Positions 1-11,513 of a stretch of DNA of 64,000 nt are shown here, piece after piece. Source of the DNA: Blattamonas nauphoetae (Eukaryota > Preaxostyla > Oxymonadida); assembly GCA_033064195.1 (NCBI GenBank), contig JARBJD010000166.1, forward strand, positions 96,039 to 160,038. Reading direction: 5' to 3'. Within the stretch, counting starts at the first letter, position 1, and every line of letters starts with the position of its first letter. Position numbers and translations under genes: made by a program. Under the pieces are notes generated by a model. The model searched no databases, was not told the origin of the DNA, and saw only the letters and a program-made list of their open reading frames with translations.

Positions 1-2
1 TC

Positions 3-1831
3 AACAGCACTGCGACGTATCTCTATTGGCTGAATCCGAAAAAAGATATTTTAAAGATCGAAGAAGACACCATGGTTCAAATCAATTCCATCACTCGCAT
101 CGTCATCAGTGCTGATGCCCTGGTATTTTCGTCGTCGATTTCATTATATCTTATCGTTTTGAATTGTTTCATTTTCTCTCACCATAGGCTCTGAGCGATT
201 CACAAAATGACAAGGATGTTCTCGGACTGTCAGCTCTCTCATTTTCATTTTCAATATATTACGGACAGTCTCAACTCGATATTTTCTGTCCTATCAAACA
301 GTTTGCATTTTTCTATTATTTTCATTGTTTATTCACTCACGTTCATCACCACTCAAATGCCTTTCTTTTCTTCACCTCCTTCACATATTCACAGAGAGTT
401 TGAAGTTTGGATTTGTGGTCTCCGTGCACTTGTTGGCGAATCCAGAGTCTTTCAAGCTCAGATTCAGGAAGGGCAGCGCTTTCGCTCTCTTGAAGATGTC
501 GACTTCCTCCGGACTCGAATCCTCGAATTAATTGAACTCACAGATTCTCTGATGAAAGAAGTTGCAATTATGATGGAAATTCGTGCAAAGCGTGACAGGG
601 TGACTCAATATCTCCTTGATCAAAGCAATGTTTTCATTTTTCGTTTTCAGCCTTTTACCTTCAGCAAGCATCAAAATCAGCAAATACAGCATATTCAAAT
701 GAAACTGATTCAATTATTTCAAACATGAAAAGAGTAATCGCCAAGCAAGATGCTCAAATCAAGGAACTTCAACGACAGAGTGTCGACCGCACCGACAAAG
801 CTGAGATCTCTCTCCTCGAACGCCAAATTGAAGGAAAATCCGAAATCATTGCTGAACTCCAGAAGCAACTTGCAGACCTTCGCAGTTATCAACAACGGCC
901 TCAGACCCCTCTCCGGTCGCACCGAGGCGGGAGAGGCCGCTCATCGTCGTCGCGTCGTTACGCCTACGACGACGACGACCTCGAATACGAGCCGTACTCG
1001 GGAGGAGCAATTGCGGTGCGTGGAAGACACATCACGACTCCGATTCTTCGTCAGCGGGAGTTGAAGATGGAGGGAGACTACATGCGGGAGAAGGCTCGGG
1101 AGGAGGCACGCGAGCTGGAGAGACCGCGAACACGGAGACGGCCCGCCACTCCACAGGAGCCTGAAGCGGTGACGTACAACTCCCTTCGTCACCATTTGGA
1201 TTCACTCCTCAAGAAGAGAGACGCGCTCAGACGGGAGTTGGGGATGGATTCGGCAGACGAGGAGTCCAGCGAGGATTCCGAGTCGTCGATCATCAACCGT
1301 GCTGAGAGGCTGAAGCAGGTGGACGAGATCCTCGACATGGTCGACGATCTTGAGGATGCGTCTGGCGATCTGTTCTCGCAGGAGCAATCCTTCCAACTCT
1401 TCCGCCAGTTGCAGCAGCGATACTACCCCAACCTCGACAACTACTCGCAGCTCCAGCGCGACCTGCTTGTTGACATGCCACAGAAGCGAGCTGCACCGCA
1501 ACAGTACGGCCAACGACGACCAAACTCGAGGCAGCGTCAGACGTCGAGACCGCGCTCCACCTCCCGCCCTCGCTCCACTTCTCGCCCGCGCTCAACTTCT
1601 CGTCCACGCTCATCAGCTCAGCGACAAGTGTCGTATCGTCAGCAGACACCGACCTCGAGGCGAGTCCCATCTCGTGACATCACTCCCTCGTCGCGATATG
1701 AACGATATCGCGCACCGTCGCGTGAATCATATGGAAGATCACGAAATGTGATGGTGGATAGAGACCGCGATTGGAGAGGGAGAAGATACGAATCACCCTT
1801 TGATAATTATGATGAAAGTAGCTCCGATTAA
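3..1831 (+). CDS. PH-domain coiled-coil protein with Arg/Ser-rich tail (5' partial)
   Basis: The gene enters from the left edge. The best exon model is 3-122, 188-300, 395-599 and 665-1831, with GT-AG introns of 65-94 nt whose phases all agree. The first three exons read like a pleckstrin-homology domain: an opening strand LYWLNPKKDILKI, a middle strand FSIYYGQSQLDIFCP, and the closing helix EFEVWICGLRALVG with the usual Trp. PH domains bind phosphoinositides or partner proteins, so a membrane or cytoskeletal adaptor is likely (inference). About 60 residues of heptad-like coiled coil follow (MKRVIAKQDAQIKELQRQ onward), then acidic and basic stretches, and a C-terminal tail with TSRPRS repeats. 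The N-terminus lies outside the window. I do not recognise a named orthologue. Confidence 0.75.
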
Positions 1832-2170
1832 ATCACGACTGGAAAACTAGGCTTTACATCGTTACATTTCGATATCTGTACTTTTGTTGTTTCTCTTTTC
1901 TGTATTCAAGCAGAAACAATCCCGCACGTACCGGGCTAAACACATTTTCCATTCGCCCCATATTTTTTCCCACTAGCATTCGTCGTGTGACACGACTCGT
2001 GTCTCATTCAGAAACTTTTGCGATTCCGAAACAGTCCGTCACAGAACCACGCCCTCTCGTACTGAGGATTCACTGTAATCTGAAACGCGAACAGTTTGAT
2101 TGAATCTTCAGCAAGAAAGTAGATGAAGGAATCAATTCTTATCCACCGTCTGTTTTTTTGAGTTCTTCAG
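1832..2170. other. Intergenic gap
   Basis: This holds the 3' flank of the PH-domain gene and the 5' flank of CTNNBL1. I see no coding exon, RNA gene or repeat in it. Confidence 0.6.
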
Positions 2171-2297
2171 GGAATTACAGAGCGTTTCACAATGCAGAAG
2201 TTGGACAGGAATCGATCCCTTCATCAACTTTTTTACTGAAGGTTCGACTTCCCAGAACGGGAAATCTCGAGAATACATTTCAGATAGGATTGGAGTC

Positions 2298-4756
2298 GTG
2301 TCTATTGCTGACTTCTTGTACAATGAACACCTCAACTACAAGAAGATGAAACGAGATAAGCAGACAATGGTGAAATTGATTTTTCGAGTGACCCGGATGA
2401 AGAACCTGAAGAAAAAGATGAAGAAGATGGAAATGAAGAGAATGAACGCAGTCCACCACCGAGACAAATTCGCTCACCAGATAGAAAGACGTAATTCACT
2501 TCTCATGACACTTCACTTCATCTGTCACAACAAGAGAGTGACAATATCGAAATTGGTTTGCTTATATTTGACAGAAATCGCGTTTTGGAAGGGGTTGCAC
2601 TCGCAGATGGCAATCCATCAGTCGAGACAACCCACCACATTTTTGAGATGGACATCAAACCTTTCCAACGCCGATTTCCTGGTGACGATCCTCTCATTCC
2701 AACAGAGGAAGATGAGGAAGAAAAAAGACTTCAGGATATTCTAAAAAATCTCTCTAGTATGCCAGAAGCAGAAACATTAGACTCAAAAACTGCACAAATC
2801 TTACTCCTCAACCTTGAAAAGAACATCACAACAAATCATGATTTACGTTCAAAATATCCAAATAATCCGCAAAACTTTATGGAATCAGAATTTGCTCTTG
2901 ATGAATCTATCGCAAAACTGAAAGATTTCACAACGAATCCATCTCTCCTTCCTCTTCTCATTAGTACGGGATCGTTTGGATCTCTAGTTGGACTTTTGGA
3001 GCATCAGAACGTTGATATTGTTCTTGATGTGATAGATGTTCTAAGAGATTTTACAGATGAAGATTTAATCGCAGAAGAACCAGAAGCCCTTGTACTCGTC
3101 GACCAACTTGTATTGCTTGTTTTACGTTCTTCATTCGTTTAATAGGTTGAAGATCATGTAGAGCAAATCCTTGTTTCGTGCTTATGGCGCTTTAACGAGT
3201 CCTTATCAGAGGAGCAGATTGTATGTTCTCGGTTTTACCTTCATCATCATCCGAAAGGGAATTTTTAACGTGCTGTCTCTCTTAGACTCAATTTTGAGTC
3301 ATCGACCGCAAACATTTTCAGATTCATTGTCGGATACGACACTAACACAACATCATTTCCTTCTCTGGCTTGTGAAGCGAATAAAACTCGGTCTTCGCGG
3401 TGATGCCCGAAAAAAAGGGTCTCTCTTGAAAAAGTCAACATCTACAGATAGTATTTTCTCATTTTTATTACTCTGTCTAGCGTCATCATCCTTCTACAGC
3501 ACCGTGAATTACCACTACGCCTCAGAATTCTTATCAATACTCGTTTCATCATCAAAACAGACACAGGAATGGATGCTTCAACCACAAGCAGAGAATGATA
3601 ATGAAGATGGTCTCCTCACACTTTTACAAGCGCTTGCCGTGTGCCCTCCATTTTGTTCATCAATTCTCTCATCTTCTCAGGCATTTCGCAAAACTATTTC
3701 CCAAAAGGGGAAATTGAACAACGAAGAAAAGGAAACAGTGGAAAATATTGTGAATACAACATGCAGCTGCCTGTTCACACACTCGGCTCGTCAATCTTTC
3801 TATGCCAACGATGGAATTGATTTAGCTCTCCGTCTCTGCAAGTATGGCTCATTTGTATCCATTATAATCCAAACCTTATACCTTCTCTAATGTAGATTCA
3901 TCCCTTCTCTCCTTAACACATTCATCAAACTCTGTTCCTTCGCAACCACGTTCCATCCGTCGAACTGCATATCTTTTGTGGAGAACGACGGATTGGGAGT
4001 CGTTTTTGGAGTGTTCATGACTCAATCAGCCTTCGAATCCACGAAAGGACAGAAAGCTGTATCAGTTGCAAGTGATGGTATCCTCCAATGCATCTATCTT
4101 ATTTGTCCCTTTTCTCAACTCCTCAGAGCACGTCATCACCCTCATAACAAACCTCACACGACACTTGACAGGAGTGTCCAAGGAACGGCTCCTTGCCAAA
4201 TTCCAGTTTGTTCCAATTCATTTTTGATGAAACAATGTTTGTGTAGGGAGAACAACTTTGAAAAGATTGACCGTCTCTTCAATTATCATCTGCAGTATCT
4301 TCAGCGTGTTTCACTGGCACGACAAAGTGTTCTGGAGCGTGCTGGTCTTGAGGAGGGAGATGACATCTCGGAAAACGACAAGGATGGTTTGATCAATTTC
4401 GTCATTCTGATTTCACAGCCATCTTCCAAGCCCAGTTGGAAGCAGGACAATTGGTTGTGAAGGAGACAGCCATCCTCTTCGGACTGCTGGCAACTGATCG
4501 GAGCTCGGCCGGAAGTGCAGTTGCAGATGCTGCGTGTCAGAGTATCTTTATTGACATGAATTCGCTTGGAGAGAAGAGCGAAGGTGATGAAAACCAAGAA
4601 GTCTTGCTTGTGGAAGAAATCATTGATACGATTGAAGAATATTTGGCAGGGGTGGAAAATGATGGCGACCCGGAAAGGATGAAGGAGCTCGCACAAGCCA
4701 CCGATGAAGCACAACGGATAGTCCAGGATCTAAAATCAATGCGGATTTCAGAATGA
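2298..4756 (+). CDS. CTNNBL1: Beta-catenin-like protein 1 (CTNNBL1), spliceosome-associated ARM-repeat protein
   Basis: CTNNBL1 is an armadillo-repeat protein of the Prp19/CDC5L spliceosome complex. The diagnostic block is present: an ILLLNLEKNITTNHDLRSKY stretch followed by PNNPQNFMESEFALDESI, matching the family signature (ELR.KFPDNPEKFMESE). An acidic N-terminal region (SSDPDEEPEEKDEEDG) and a Pro-Arg nuclear-signal-like stretch precede it. The chain crosses about seven short GT-AG introns, including about 2493-2573, 3112-3145, 3222-3280, 3842-3895 and 4387-4420, and ends in LVVKETAILFGLL and an acidic C-terminus. The first exon is not resolved: SIADFLYNEHLNYKK resembles the family N-terminus but lies in another frame from the acidic block, and I found no splice pair or ATG that joins them. 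The start given is therefore approximate. Confidence 0.85.
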
Positions 4757-4910
4757 ACTCTCAGAGAATAACGAGTAATCCCGATGCATTCATGTTTTTC
4801 AAAATGATTTCTGACATATTTTCTCCCATCTGTTCCTGGATTGATTTCTTGTTCATCAAAATAAGGTATGGGCAGAATAAAAACCTCATCTGCCCGTTCT
4901 GATCGGAAAG

Positions 4911-5689
4911 ATGGTTCCAACAAAAAGCGTTCAAAAGTACATTTTCGCTTTGTTTCTATGATGTCATCTCCAATTTTCCTCCTTTTTTCCTCTCCAATTC
5001 ACCTAGAACTGACCAATCCGCCTGCAAGCAGATCAGCATCGAAAAGCTGACTCTCCACATCGGTGTCGGTGCAGCAGGAGATGCCCTCACCAAGGCCATG
5101 AAAGTGCTTGAGCAACTCACTCAACAAAAGCCATGCCAGTGCAAATGTTTGCGATCCACATTCATTTTCATCAACTCTCTCCCTTCCTCAAATAATCTTT
5201 TATCTCAACCTTTAAATCAGCTCGTCTCACAATCAAACAATTCGGTATCAGAAAGAACGAGAAAATTGCCACTTATGTCACCATTCGAGGCAAAAAAGCC
5301 GAGAAATTGCTCGACGCAGGTCTCCGTGTTAAGGAGTACGAGGTTTGTGTCAAAACATCTTTTTTGTACATTATGTCTAACTACTCGAACATTATTTCCA
5401 TCGATCTCTCATGTTTCATGCATTTTCTCATTTTTCTCAGTTGAAAAAAGAAAACTTCTCAAACACTGGAAACTTTGGCTTTGGTATCCAAGAGCACATC
5501 GATCTCGGAATGAAATACGACCCTAACACAGGTATTTATGGAATGGACTTCTACGTCAACCTTGGCCGCCCAGGTTTCCGTGTCCATCGCCGCCGAAGAT
5601 GCCACTCAACAATCGGCAAATCCCACCGCATCACAAAGGAGGAATCCATCCAATGGTTCAAACAAAAGTACGAGGGTCTGGTTCTCTGA
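4911..5689 (+). CDS. RPL11: 60S ribosomal protein L11 (uL5)
   Basis: uL5 sits in the central protuberance of the large subunit and, with L5, forms the 5S ribonucleoprotein. Exons 4911-4936, 5007-5146, 5221-5342 and 5441-5689 join in phase and give the full protein: [17 protein letters not shown] near the N-terminus, then [34 protein letters not shown] and a C-terminal [14 protein letters not shown]. Length is about 178 residues, normal for the family. The start ATG at 4911 is chosen because only that frame joins exon 2 in phase; it gives the N-terminus MVPTKSVQK. Intron 1 is 70 nt, intron 2 is 74 nt and intron 3 is 98 nt. The L5 gene follows 210 bp downstream on the same strand. Confidence 0.96.
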
Positions 5690-5899
5690 GCGTTTAGATT
5701 CGTTCCAAACATCTCACAATGAACCATGAAGATCGTCTTTCCTTTCTTCTTCCTGTTCTTCGGAACTTAACCTAACACTCCTCTGCGTACAATTCGAGAG
5801 TAATATCATTTCTTAAGAGAAACAATCATGACGAGATGTTCTCGTGACACAAGCGAAATTTTCATAGTTAAGGGTTAGATCTTTCTCCACTGAATCATC

Positions 5900-6820
5900 A
5901 TGAACCATAAAGAAACCAAGGATAAGAGCTATTTCACTCGCCTCCAGGTCCACTATCGTCGTCGTCGTGAGGGCAAGACTGACTACCAAGCCCGCAAGAA
6001 CATGATTGTCCAAGATCAACGTAGCATCAACACCCCCAAGCACCGTCTTGTTGTCCGTCGCACAAACCGTTGCGTCATCGCCCAAATCATCCTGGCAACC
6101 ATTCAGGGTGATAAAGTTCTTTGCTCAGCCTACTCTACCGAACTTAAGAAGTACGGAATCGCTGTTGGTCTCACCAACTATGCTGCCTGCTATGCAACTG
6201 GTCTCCTCGTTGCTCGCCGTCTCCTGAAGAAACTTAAGCTCGATACCCTCTATGCAGGTGTCTCTGAAATCACTGGCAAGGACAAGGCAGTCGAAGCCAA
6301 CAAGAAGGGCCCACGCCCCTTCAAGGCTTACCTTGACACTGGTCTCGTCCGTACCAGCACTGGTGCCCGTGTCTTCGCTGTCATGAAGGGTGCGTGCGAT
6401 GGTGGCCTTAATGTCCCCCACAACGTCAAGCGCTTTGTTGGTTTCAACCGCGGCTCAAAGAAATTCGATGCAGCTGTTCTCCGTGAACACATCTTCGGCA
6501 TCCATGTCTCCAAGTACATGAAGGAGCTCCAAAAGGATGACCCAGAAGCATACAAGCGTCAATTCTCTGCCTACGAAAAGGCTGGCATCACCGCTGACAA
6601 AATTGAGGAGATGTACAAAAAGGCTCACGCCGCCATCCGTGAGAAGCCAGAACATGTCGCCACCACAAAGAATGTCCCAGAAAAGAAGGGACACTTCAAC
6701 AAGAAGGCTCACATGGACAAGTTCCCACTCAAGCTCCGTCAAGCCAGATGGAGAATGAAGTTGGATGCTGTCAAGCGCAAGATGAAGAACGCTCAAGCTG
6801 TCTTCGATGAGGACGATTAA
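5900..6820 (+). CDS. RPL5: 60S ribosomal protein L5 (uL18)
   Basis: This is a 306-residue, intron-free gene for the eukaryotic 5S rRNA-binding protein uL18. Family landmarks are all present: [15 protein letters not shown] near residue 20, [48 protein letters not shown], and [13 protein letters not shown] in the C-terminal region, followed by a basic tail ending VFDEDD. The length is close to the animal protein (297 aa). Codon use is strongly C-ending (GTC, CTC, AAG, CGT), unlike the coiled-coil genes nearby, which suggests high expression. L11, its 5S RNP partner, is immediately upstream. Confidence 0.98.
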   Translation: MNHKETKDKSYFTRLQVHYRRRREGKTDYQARKNMIVQDQRSINTPKHRLVVRRTNRCVIAQIILATIQGDKVLCSAYSTELKKYGIAVGLTNYAACYATGLLVARRLLKKLKLDTLYAGVSEITGKDKAVEANKKGPRPFKAYLDTGLVRTSTGARVFAVMKGACDGGLNVPHNVKRFVGFNRGSKKFDAAVLREHIFGIHVSKYMKELQKDDPEAYKRQFSAYEKAGITADKIEEMYKKAHAAIREKPEHVATTKNVPEKKGHFNKKAHMDKFPLKLRQARWRMKLDAVKRKMKNAQAVFDEDD

Positions 6821-7003
6821 ATGTTCTCTATAGTGATGATTCATCTCATTGAAGTGAGAATTGTCGTTATTGTGCAAATGTCAGAGGTAAACCTTCTCAA
6901 ATTGCTTTAAAATAGGTAATTCATACAGAATCCAACAGAGTCGAGGGGTATTCGTCGAAGTGATTCGATCGGACCATCACCTCAGAAATCAAAGTCCAGA
7001 ACA

Positions 7004-7682
7004 ATGCAACAAGAAGTTATTCGTGGGACAGATGTTTGTTCAAATCCTTTTACTGAATTTATAAATCATAATGTGTTCTGAACTTCCTCGAATATCATCT
7101 TAGAGCTCTGGACTGGATCTTCAATTTGAAGAAGGACTTCTAAACCGCTTTGAATCGTTTAGAAAAGCAAACGGCAAATCTGCCATGATTGTCCTCAAGA
7201 TTGATAAGGATACAAGAACCGTTGGGATTGAAGTCCTCTTCTTCGCTTTGATTCACTTCTTTCGTCCCTGTCTTCCTCCACGATGTTTAGGAAGAGCTCG
7301 TTGATGTCGACCTCGAAGATTTCCGTGAGGACCTTCCAGACACAAAGCCAAAGTACATCCTGTACAGGTGTCGTCAATCTTGCTTCAGCATTTCTTCAGT
7401 TTTGAAATCAAACGCGCTGATGGGCGCCTTCAAGTTCCACTTGTGTTGATTTACTACACGCCTCATAGTGCAGCAACCAACCTTTCAATGTCTTTTTTCG
7501 TTTTGTTGTTTCATTCCTCGAAGGCTCTACTCTTCTGCCAAGAACCAGCTTGGCCGCTTCTTCAATGTGAACAAAGTTTGCTTGCTTTTTTTCTCATGTT
7601 GAGTGTGGTTTAGATGATCGAACTCAGAAATGCCGACGATTTGACGACTGAATTTCTGGTGTCCCAACTGGGGATGAGATAA
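7004..7682 (+). CDS. GMF: Glia maturation factor-like ADF-homology protein (GMF)
   Basis: GMF proteins are small ADF/cofilin-fold proteins that bind the Arp2/3 complex and promote debranching of actin networks. Six exons (7004-7033, 7104-7232, 7291-7367, 7400-7489, 7524-7575, 7614-7682) join in phase. They read FESFRKANGKSAMIVLKIDK, then EELVDVDLEDFREDLPDTKP, YILYSFEIKRADGRLQVPLV, SMLYSSAKNQLGRFF and the terminal IELRNADDLTTEFLVSQLG. The spacing and the DLTTEFL end match GMF rather than cofilin. The protein is about 148 residues, normal size. Introns are only 32-70 nt long. The N-terminus MQQEVIRGTDSSG is short but complete. Confidence 0.88.
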
Positions 7683-7813
7683 GGCATTGATCTATATAAT
7701 TTCCATTTCATTGAGGATTTCCCTCATTTCTATCTTCAACGCACCACTCATTTTCCTCAAACACAACCAATTTAATACACCATGTTCATCCAAGGGTTGA
7801 TCGAGTTTTTGTC

Positions 7814-8773
7814 ATGACTAAAGTAGTAGGTTTGATTCATTGCTCTTAATTTGCTTGCTGTATCAGAGCTACTGCATCCATCGGGATTTACTGTCTCTAT
7901 TCCATTTCAGGAGCCTGTTTCAACATCTCACTCATTCATTGGAGCCTCAGAATATTTTGCACGGTTTTCGGAACTCAATGTCTCAAGATTGAATGCAACC
8001 GAGAATATTGAACGCACAACGCAGATAATCGCTGATCCTCCTTTCATAGATCCGACAATTCTCGTATCTCATCTTTTCCACGACTTATTTTCTAGGAAAC
8101 CAAAGCCACAATCGATGCGGAACAAGAGCAGATTACTGTAGAGTATATGAACGAGTTGGAAAAAATAACGCGTGAGTACGAAGATCATATTGAACCTCTT
8201 TTGAAACAAAGTCGACTCCTTCAACAGAAGATTCCGCGATACTGGGCCCGTGCTCTTCATCATTGTGAAATTCTATCTGCCCATGTTGCATTAACAGACA
8301 CTGATTATTTGGATTCAATTGTCGAAGTATCTGCTCGAAGGCGTCCTCGCGCTCAGGATGGATTTGTCATCTGTATCAAACTCAACGAGAAGTACAAAAG
8401 CGCATACTTGCTAAGGTCATACGTTCTATCCAAAAGATTCAAAATAGCTGACAAAAGGAAAGATTTCGCCATTCTAGACGATGAAACAGAAAAATTGTTC
8501 TTCAACACTGTTGGAGTAATCTCTCTCCCAACACAAAATATGAATATGGTGAGAACAAGTACTTCTCGAGACTTTAATCAATCCCATGAACTCTACCCAG
8601 ATTACGAGACACAAGAAGAAATCAAACAATGCTCCTTTTTTCATTATTTCCTCAATGAAATGTCTCTCGATGAAGCTGAATACTTTCTACATACTTTTAT
8701 TCCCTATTCTTTTGTTTTTTATTCGAAGGATGAAGTTAGTCCGCAGATACCACAACTCGATGATCCATCTTGA
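7814..8773 (+). CDS. NAP/SET-family histone chaperone-like protein
   Basis: Exons 7814-7829, 7867-8063 and 8096-8773 join in phase and give about 296 residues starting MTKVVELLHPSG. The middle carries the family layout: a long charged dimerisation helix (EQITVEYMNELEKITREYED), then LLQQKIPRYWARAL, which is the family's 'R..li..IP.FW...' junction, followed by an earmuff-like beta region with TDTDYLDSIVEVS and YVLSKRF. NAP/SET proteins shuttle H2A-H2B or linker histones. The usual very acidic C-terminal tail is short here (KDEVSPQIPQLDDPS). The first 65 residues match nothing I recognise. Family assignment is by motif order only. Confidence 0.65.
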
Positions 8774-8922
8774 CAGCATGTCATCGAAAATCATGCTTCA
8801 TTCTTTTCTCTCTTTTCTCAGAAATTGGTTATTCTTCCCGAAACTCAGTCACTCATTAAACTGCCAATCATGATTTAATCAATGAGATGTGGAATGACGT
8901 TCTATCCAACGAAAAAATGGTT

Positions 8923-9645
8923 TCACGACCAGTAAACGCTGGAATATTCTCCAAATGGACATAATAGGAATCTTGTTGATTTACAAATCAGTGAGAACAG
9001 CTCATGTTCGAGTTTGGCTTCGCCCGAAGGAGGATTCTCAGTGGTCGAGGTAGGACAAGGGTGTCCCTTCAAAGAAAATGAAAGAACGGCGATGGTGGGA
9101 TTCATTGATAATGCTGAGTCATATTCTGTGTGTTATTTGTGAGTTATCTGGTTGTGTTTTCTCCAACTGAACGTTTAGATCCTTGGTTATCTTCAGAGAG
9201 TATGTCTTCATCATCGCCAAGAACATTCTTCTTAGTATCCTCAATTCTTTTTGATTTTGGTGGTTTTTTGCTGTGTTTCGTTTCATCTCGTGTGGAAGAA
9301 GATCTCCTGAAGAAAGATCGACAAAAAGGAGGGATACTTTGTTTTTGTGATAATTTCGTTGATAATATCCTTATGGCTTTGCTTTTTCGGCATTTGTCGG
9401 TGACGAGTCGTTCCCTTCGAAAAATCGTCATTTTCCATACTTTGAAGAGTACTTGTCAAAATATTAGGATTATCATCAGTTGCTATCTCTTGATTGGATG
9501 TTGAATCTGTTCTTGGCTTTTTTATTTTCGAATCAATACGTCGATGAATGTCAATGTTGGTTGAATCCGATTTTGGCGCTTCAGCTCCCAGGCCAACACG
9601 TGAGGATTGAAAATCATGCAAATTCAACGAAAAATCTGTTGTCAT
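8923..9645 (-). CDS. Small basic protein of unknown function
   Basis: The start is the minus-strand ATG at 9645 (MTTDFSLNLHDFQSSRVGLG). The first exon ends in KKQSHKDIINEIITKTK, a basic helix of the kind seen in nucleolar assembly factors. A GT-AG intron leads in phase into RSSSTRDETKHSKKPPKSKR and an acidic stretch DDEDILSEDNQGSKRS. Whether the gene stops near 9144 or splices onto a third open segment at 8923-9110 (YDSALSMNPTIAVLSFSLK) is not settled. The high Lys/Ser content suggests a nuclear or nucleolar protein (inference). Its start is 81 bp from the divergent RSPH14 start. Confidence 0.5.
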
Positions 9646-9726
9646 CAGGCACACTCGTTTTAGTTTCCTCAGTAAATAATGTGAGAAAGATCGAACCACA
9701 TTTTTATATTTCCTGAACTGCCAAAC

Positions 9727-11228
9727 ATGGATCCGAAGCGTCGCATGGATCTGATAGCCAGAGGCAAAAAACAAGATAATACTGAGACTATTTACAAGCG
9801 TAGCATCAAACGTTTGGTTTATTCATCGACCTCAGCGTCTTTCTCAATTTTTTGTCCTACCCAGCGCATGCACCAGAAATCACCGAAGACCGTCTTACAT
9901 ATGGATTTGAAACTCATACTGAACCCAAATTAATCAAACTTCTCTCGGATGAGTCTGAGGAGAAGCGGATCTCATCACTTACACTCCTCTACAACCACAT
10001 CTCAAACCATCTCAAAATCATACGCGTTCTCCAAAATGGTTCGTTCTTTTCTTGTCATTTCTTTACACTTTTTCATCGTTTATCTCATAAATACTTCACA
10101 ATTTCCTTTCACACTCTATCTCATCTATTGTTTTTAGATGGACTTAAACCTCTCTTGCATCTCCTTCATGATCCAAATGACACTATTCGGCAACGAAGTG
10201 CTGCCATTCTCTCACGAATTTCAGGTCTGAGCACAACATTCCAGTTCATTCTCCTAGTTGTTCGAGCTGGTGTGGAAGGCATCTTAGCTGAAGACGGTGG
10301 ATTTGAAACCATCCTTGAAAGTGTATGCTCACACTCTGTTCACATTGTATCGTTTCCAGATCGCAGAAACGAACCTCGACATCTGTGTCACTGTCCATTC
10401 CATTGTTAATCATATATGTTCAACGTCATTTGTTGCAAATGCTGTAGAACGGGGGTTTATACTCATTTCTCTTCATTATGTCTCTCTAGATGTATCCCAG
10501 TTCTCGTGGAAAGTTTACGAATTGCTGACCAAGATGCCAAAGTATTCCGTCACTTACCCCCTATTTTTTTAGTTTCTTGCCCTCGACACTTTGTATTATT
10601 GCAATGAAAGACTCGCACAATCAATCAGTATCTCGTTATCTGAAGGATTAGTCGATGCAATCGCGGATATCCTGAAATCTCAGGATGACAATGAAATTGA
10701 GGTTATCCAACGAGCTTCATCTGTGCTCAGCGTGCTCTGGTTTGTCTCATTTCATTTTCAATTTGTTTAGTGGTCATGTTGATGGAAAAACAGCTGCAAT
10801 TGAGTCAGGCTGTGTGGAAGCTCTCATCGATCTTTTGAATGCCACTGATGACAGACATACACAGCATGGCTCTTTTAATTGTCATTTTTTCCTTTTTCTT
10901 GATGAACAAGGCGCATTGTAATGGAATCGTTGATGACCATCACTACGAACCTTGAGGGCCAGCGTGTTGCTCTTGCTCATGGTTTGGGCCAAATCATCGG
11001 ACAATTTTTGGATTCAAACCATCAGAATTTGATTCTTGTGACAATCAAGGTCTGTTCATCTCGTCGATCATCTTCGCCCAGACAATAAGCAACTTGGCCA
11101 TCAACCCCGACGGAAGGAAAGAAATGCAGTCAACAATCACATCACTGGAACTCTTGGCAAAGTTCCCAGATCGCCTTATCCAGGACAGTGCCCAGGAAGC
11201 TCTCGTTCGGGTTCAGTGGGTCCCATGA
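9727..11228 (+). CDS. RSPH14: Radial spoke head protein 14 homologue (RSPH14/RTDR1), ARM-repeat flagellar protein
   Basis: RSPH14 is an armadillo-repeat protein of the axonemal radial spoke. The spliced reading gives ITEDRLTYGFETHTEPKLIK, LYNHISNHLKIIRVLQ, GLKPLLHLLHDPNDTIRQRS, GCIPVLVESLRIADQDA, GHVDGKTAAIESGCVEALID and a final RLIQDSAQEALVRVQWVP that parallels the family's terminal IEW-P. About nine introns are needed, most of them GT-AG and 30-120 nt. The one at 10864-10910 fits phase only as GC-AG. Start ATG 9727 gives MDPKRRMDLIARGKKQDN. The gene is complete and points to a motile flagellum or cilium at some stage of the life cycle. Confidence 0.82.
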
Positions 11229-11513
11229 CAACGTTCCCATCTTTCTTCATTTTAATTTTCTCATTTCACGTGTATTTTTTGAATGGCAGAGTGTGCAGAG
11301 AAGGTACATCAATTGTGGAGTGATTTATCCCATCCGGGTTCACCCAGTTCTGACATGAGTTCATTGTCTGTCTTCGCAGCCTTGAACGGGCAAAGCGCAT
11401 TCACAATGATCATTACGAGGCTCGGCTCTCGAGCAGGAAGTTGTTGGATGAATGTCAGTGAATCGGAAGGTTGGTACGCTCTCAGATGATGTGTGGAGTC
11501 TCGTGAGTCTTTG
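11229..11513. other. Intergenic gap between convergent genes
   Basis: This is the shared 3' flank of RSPH14 (plus) and WBP4 (minus). No exon, RNA gene or repeat is visible. Confidence 0.5.
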
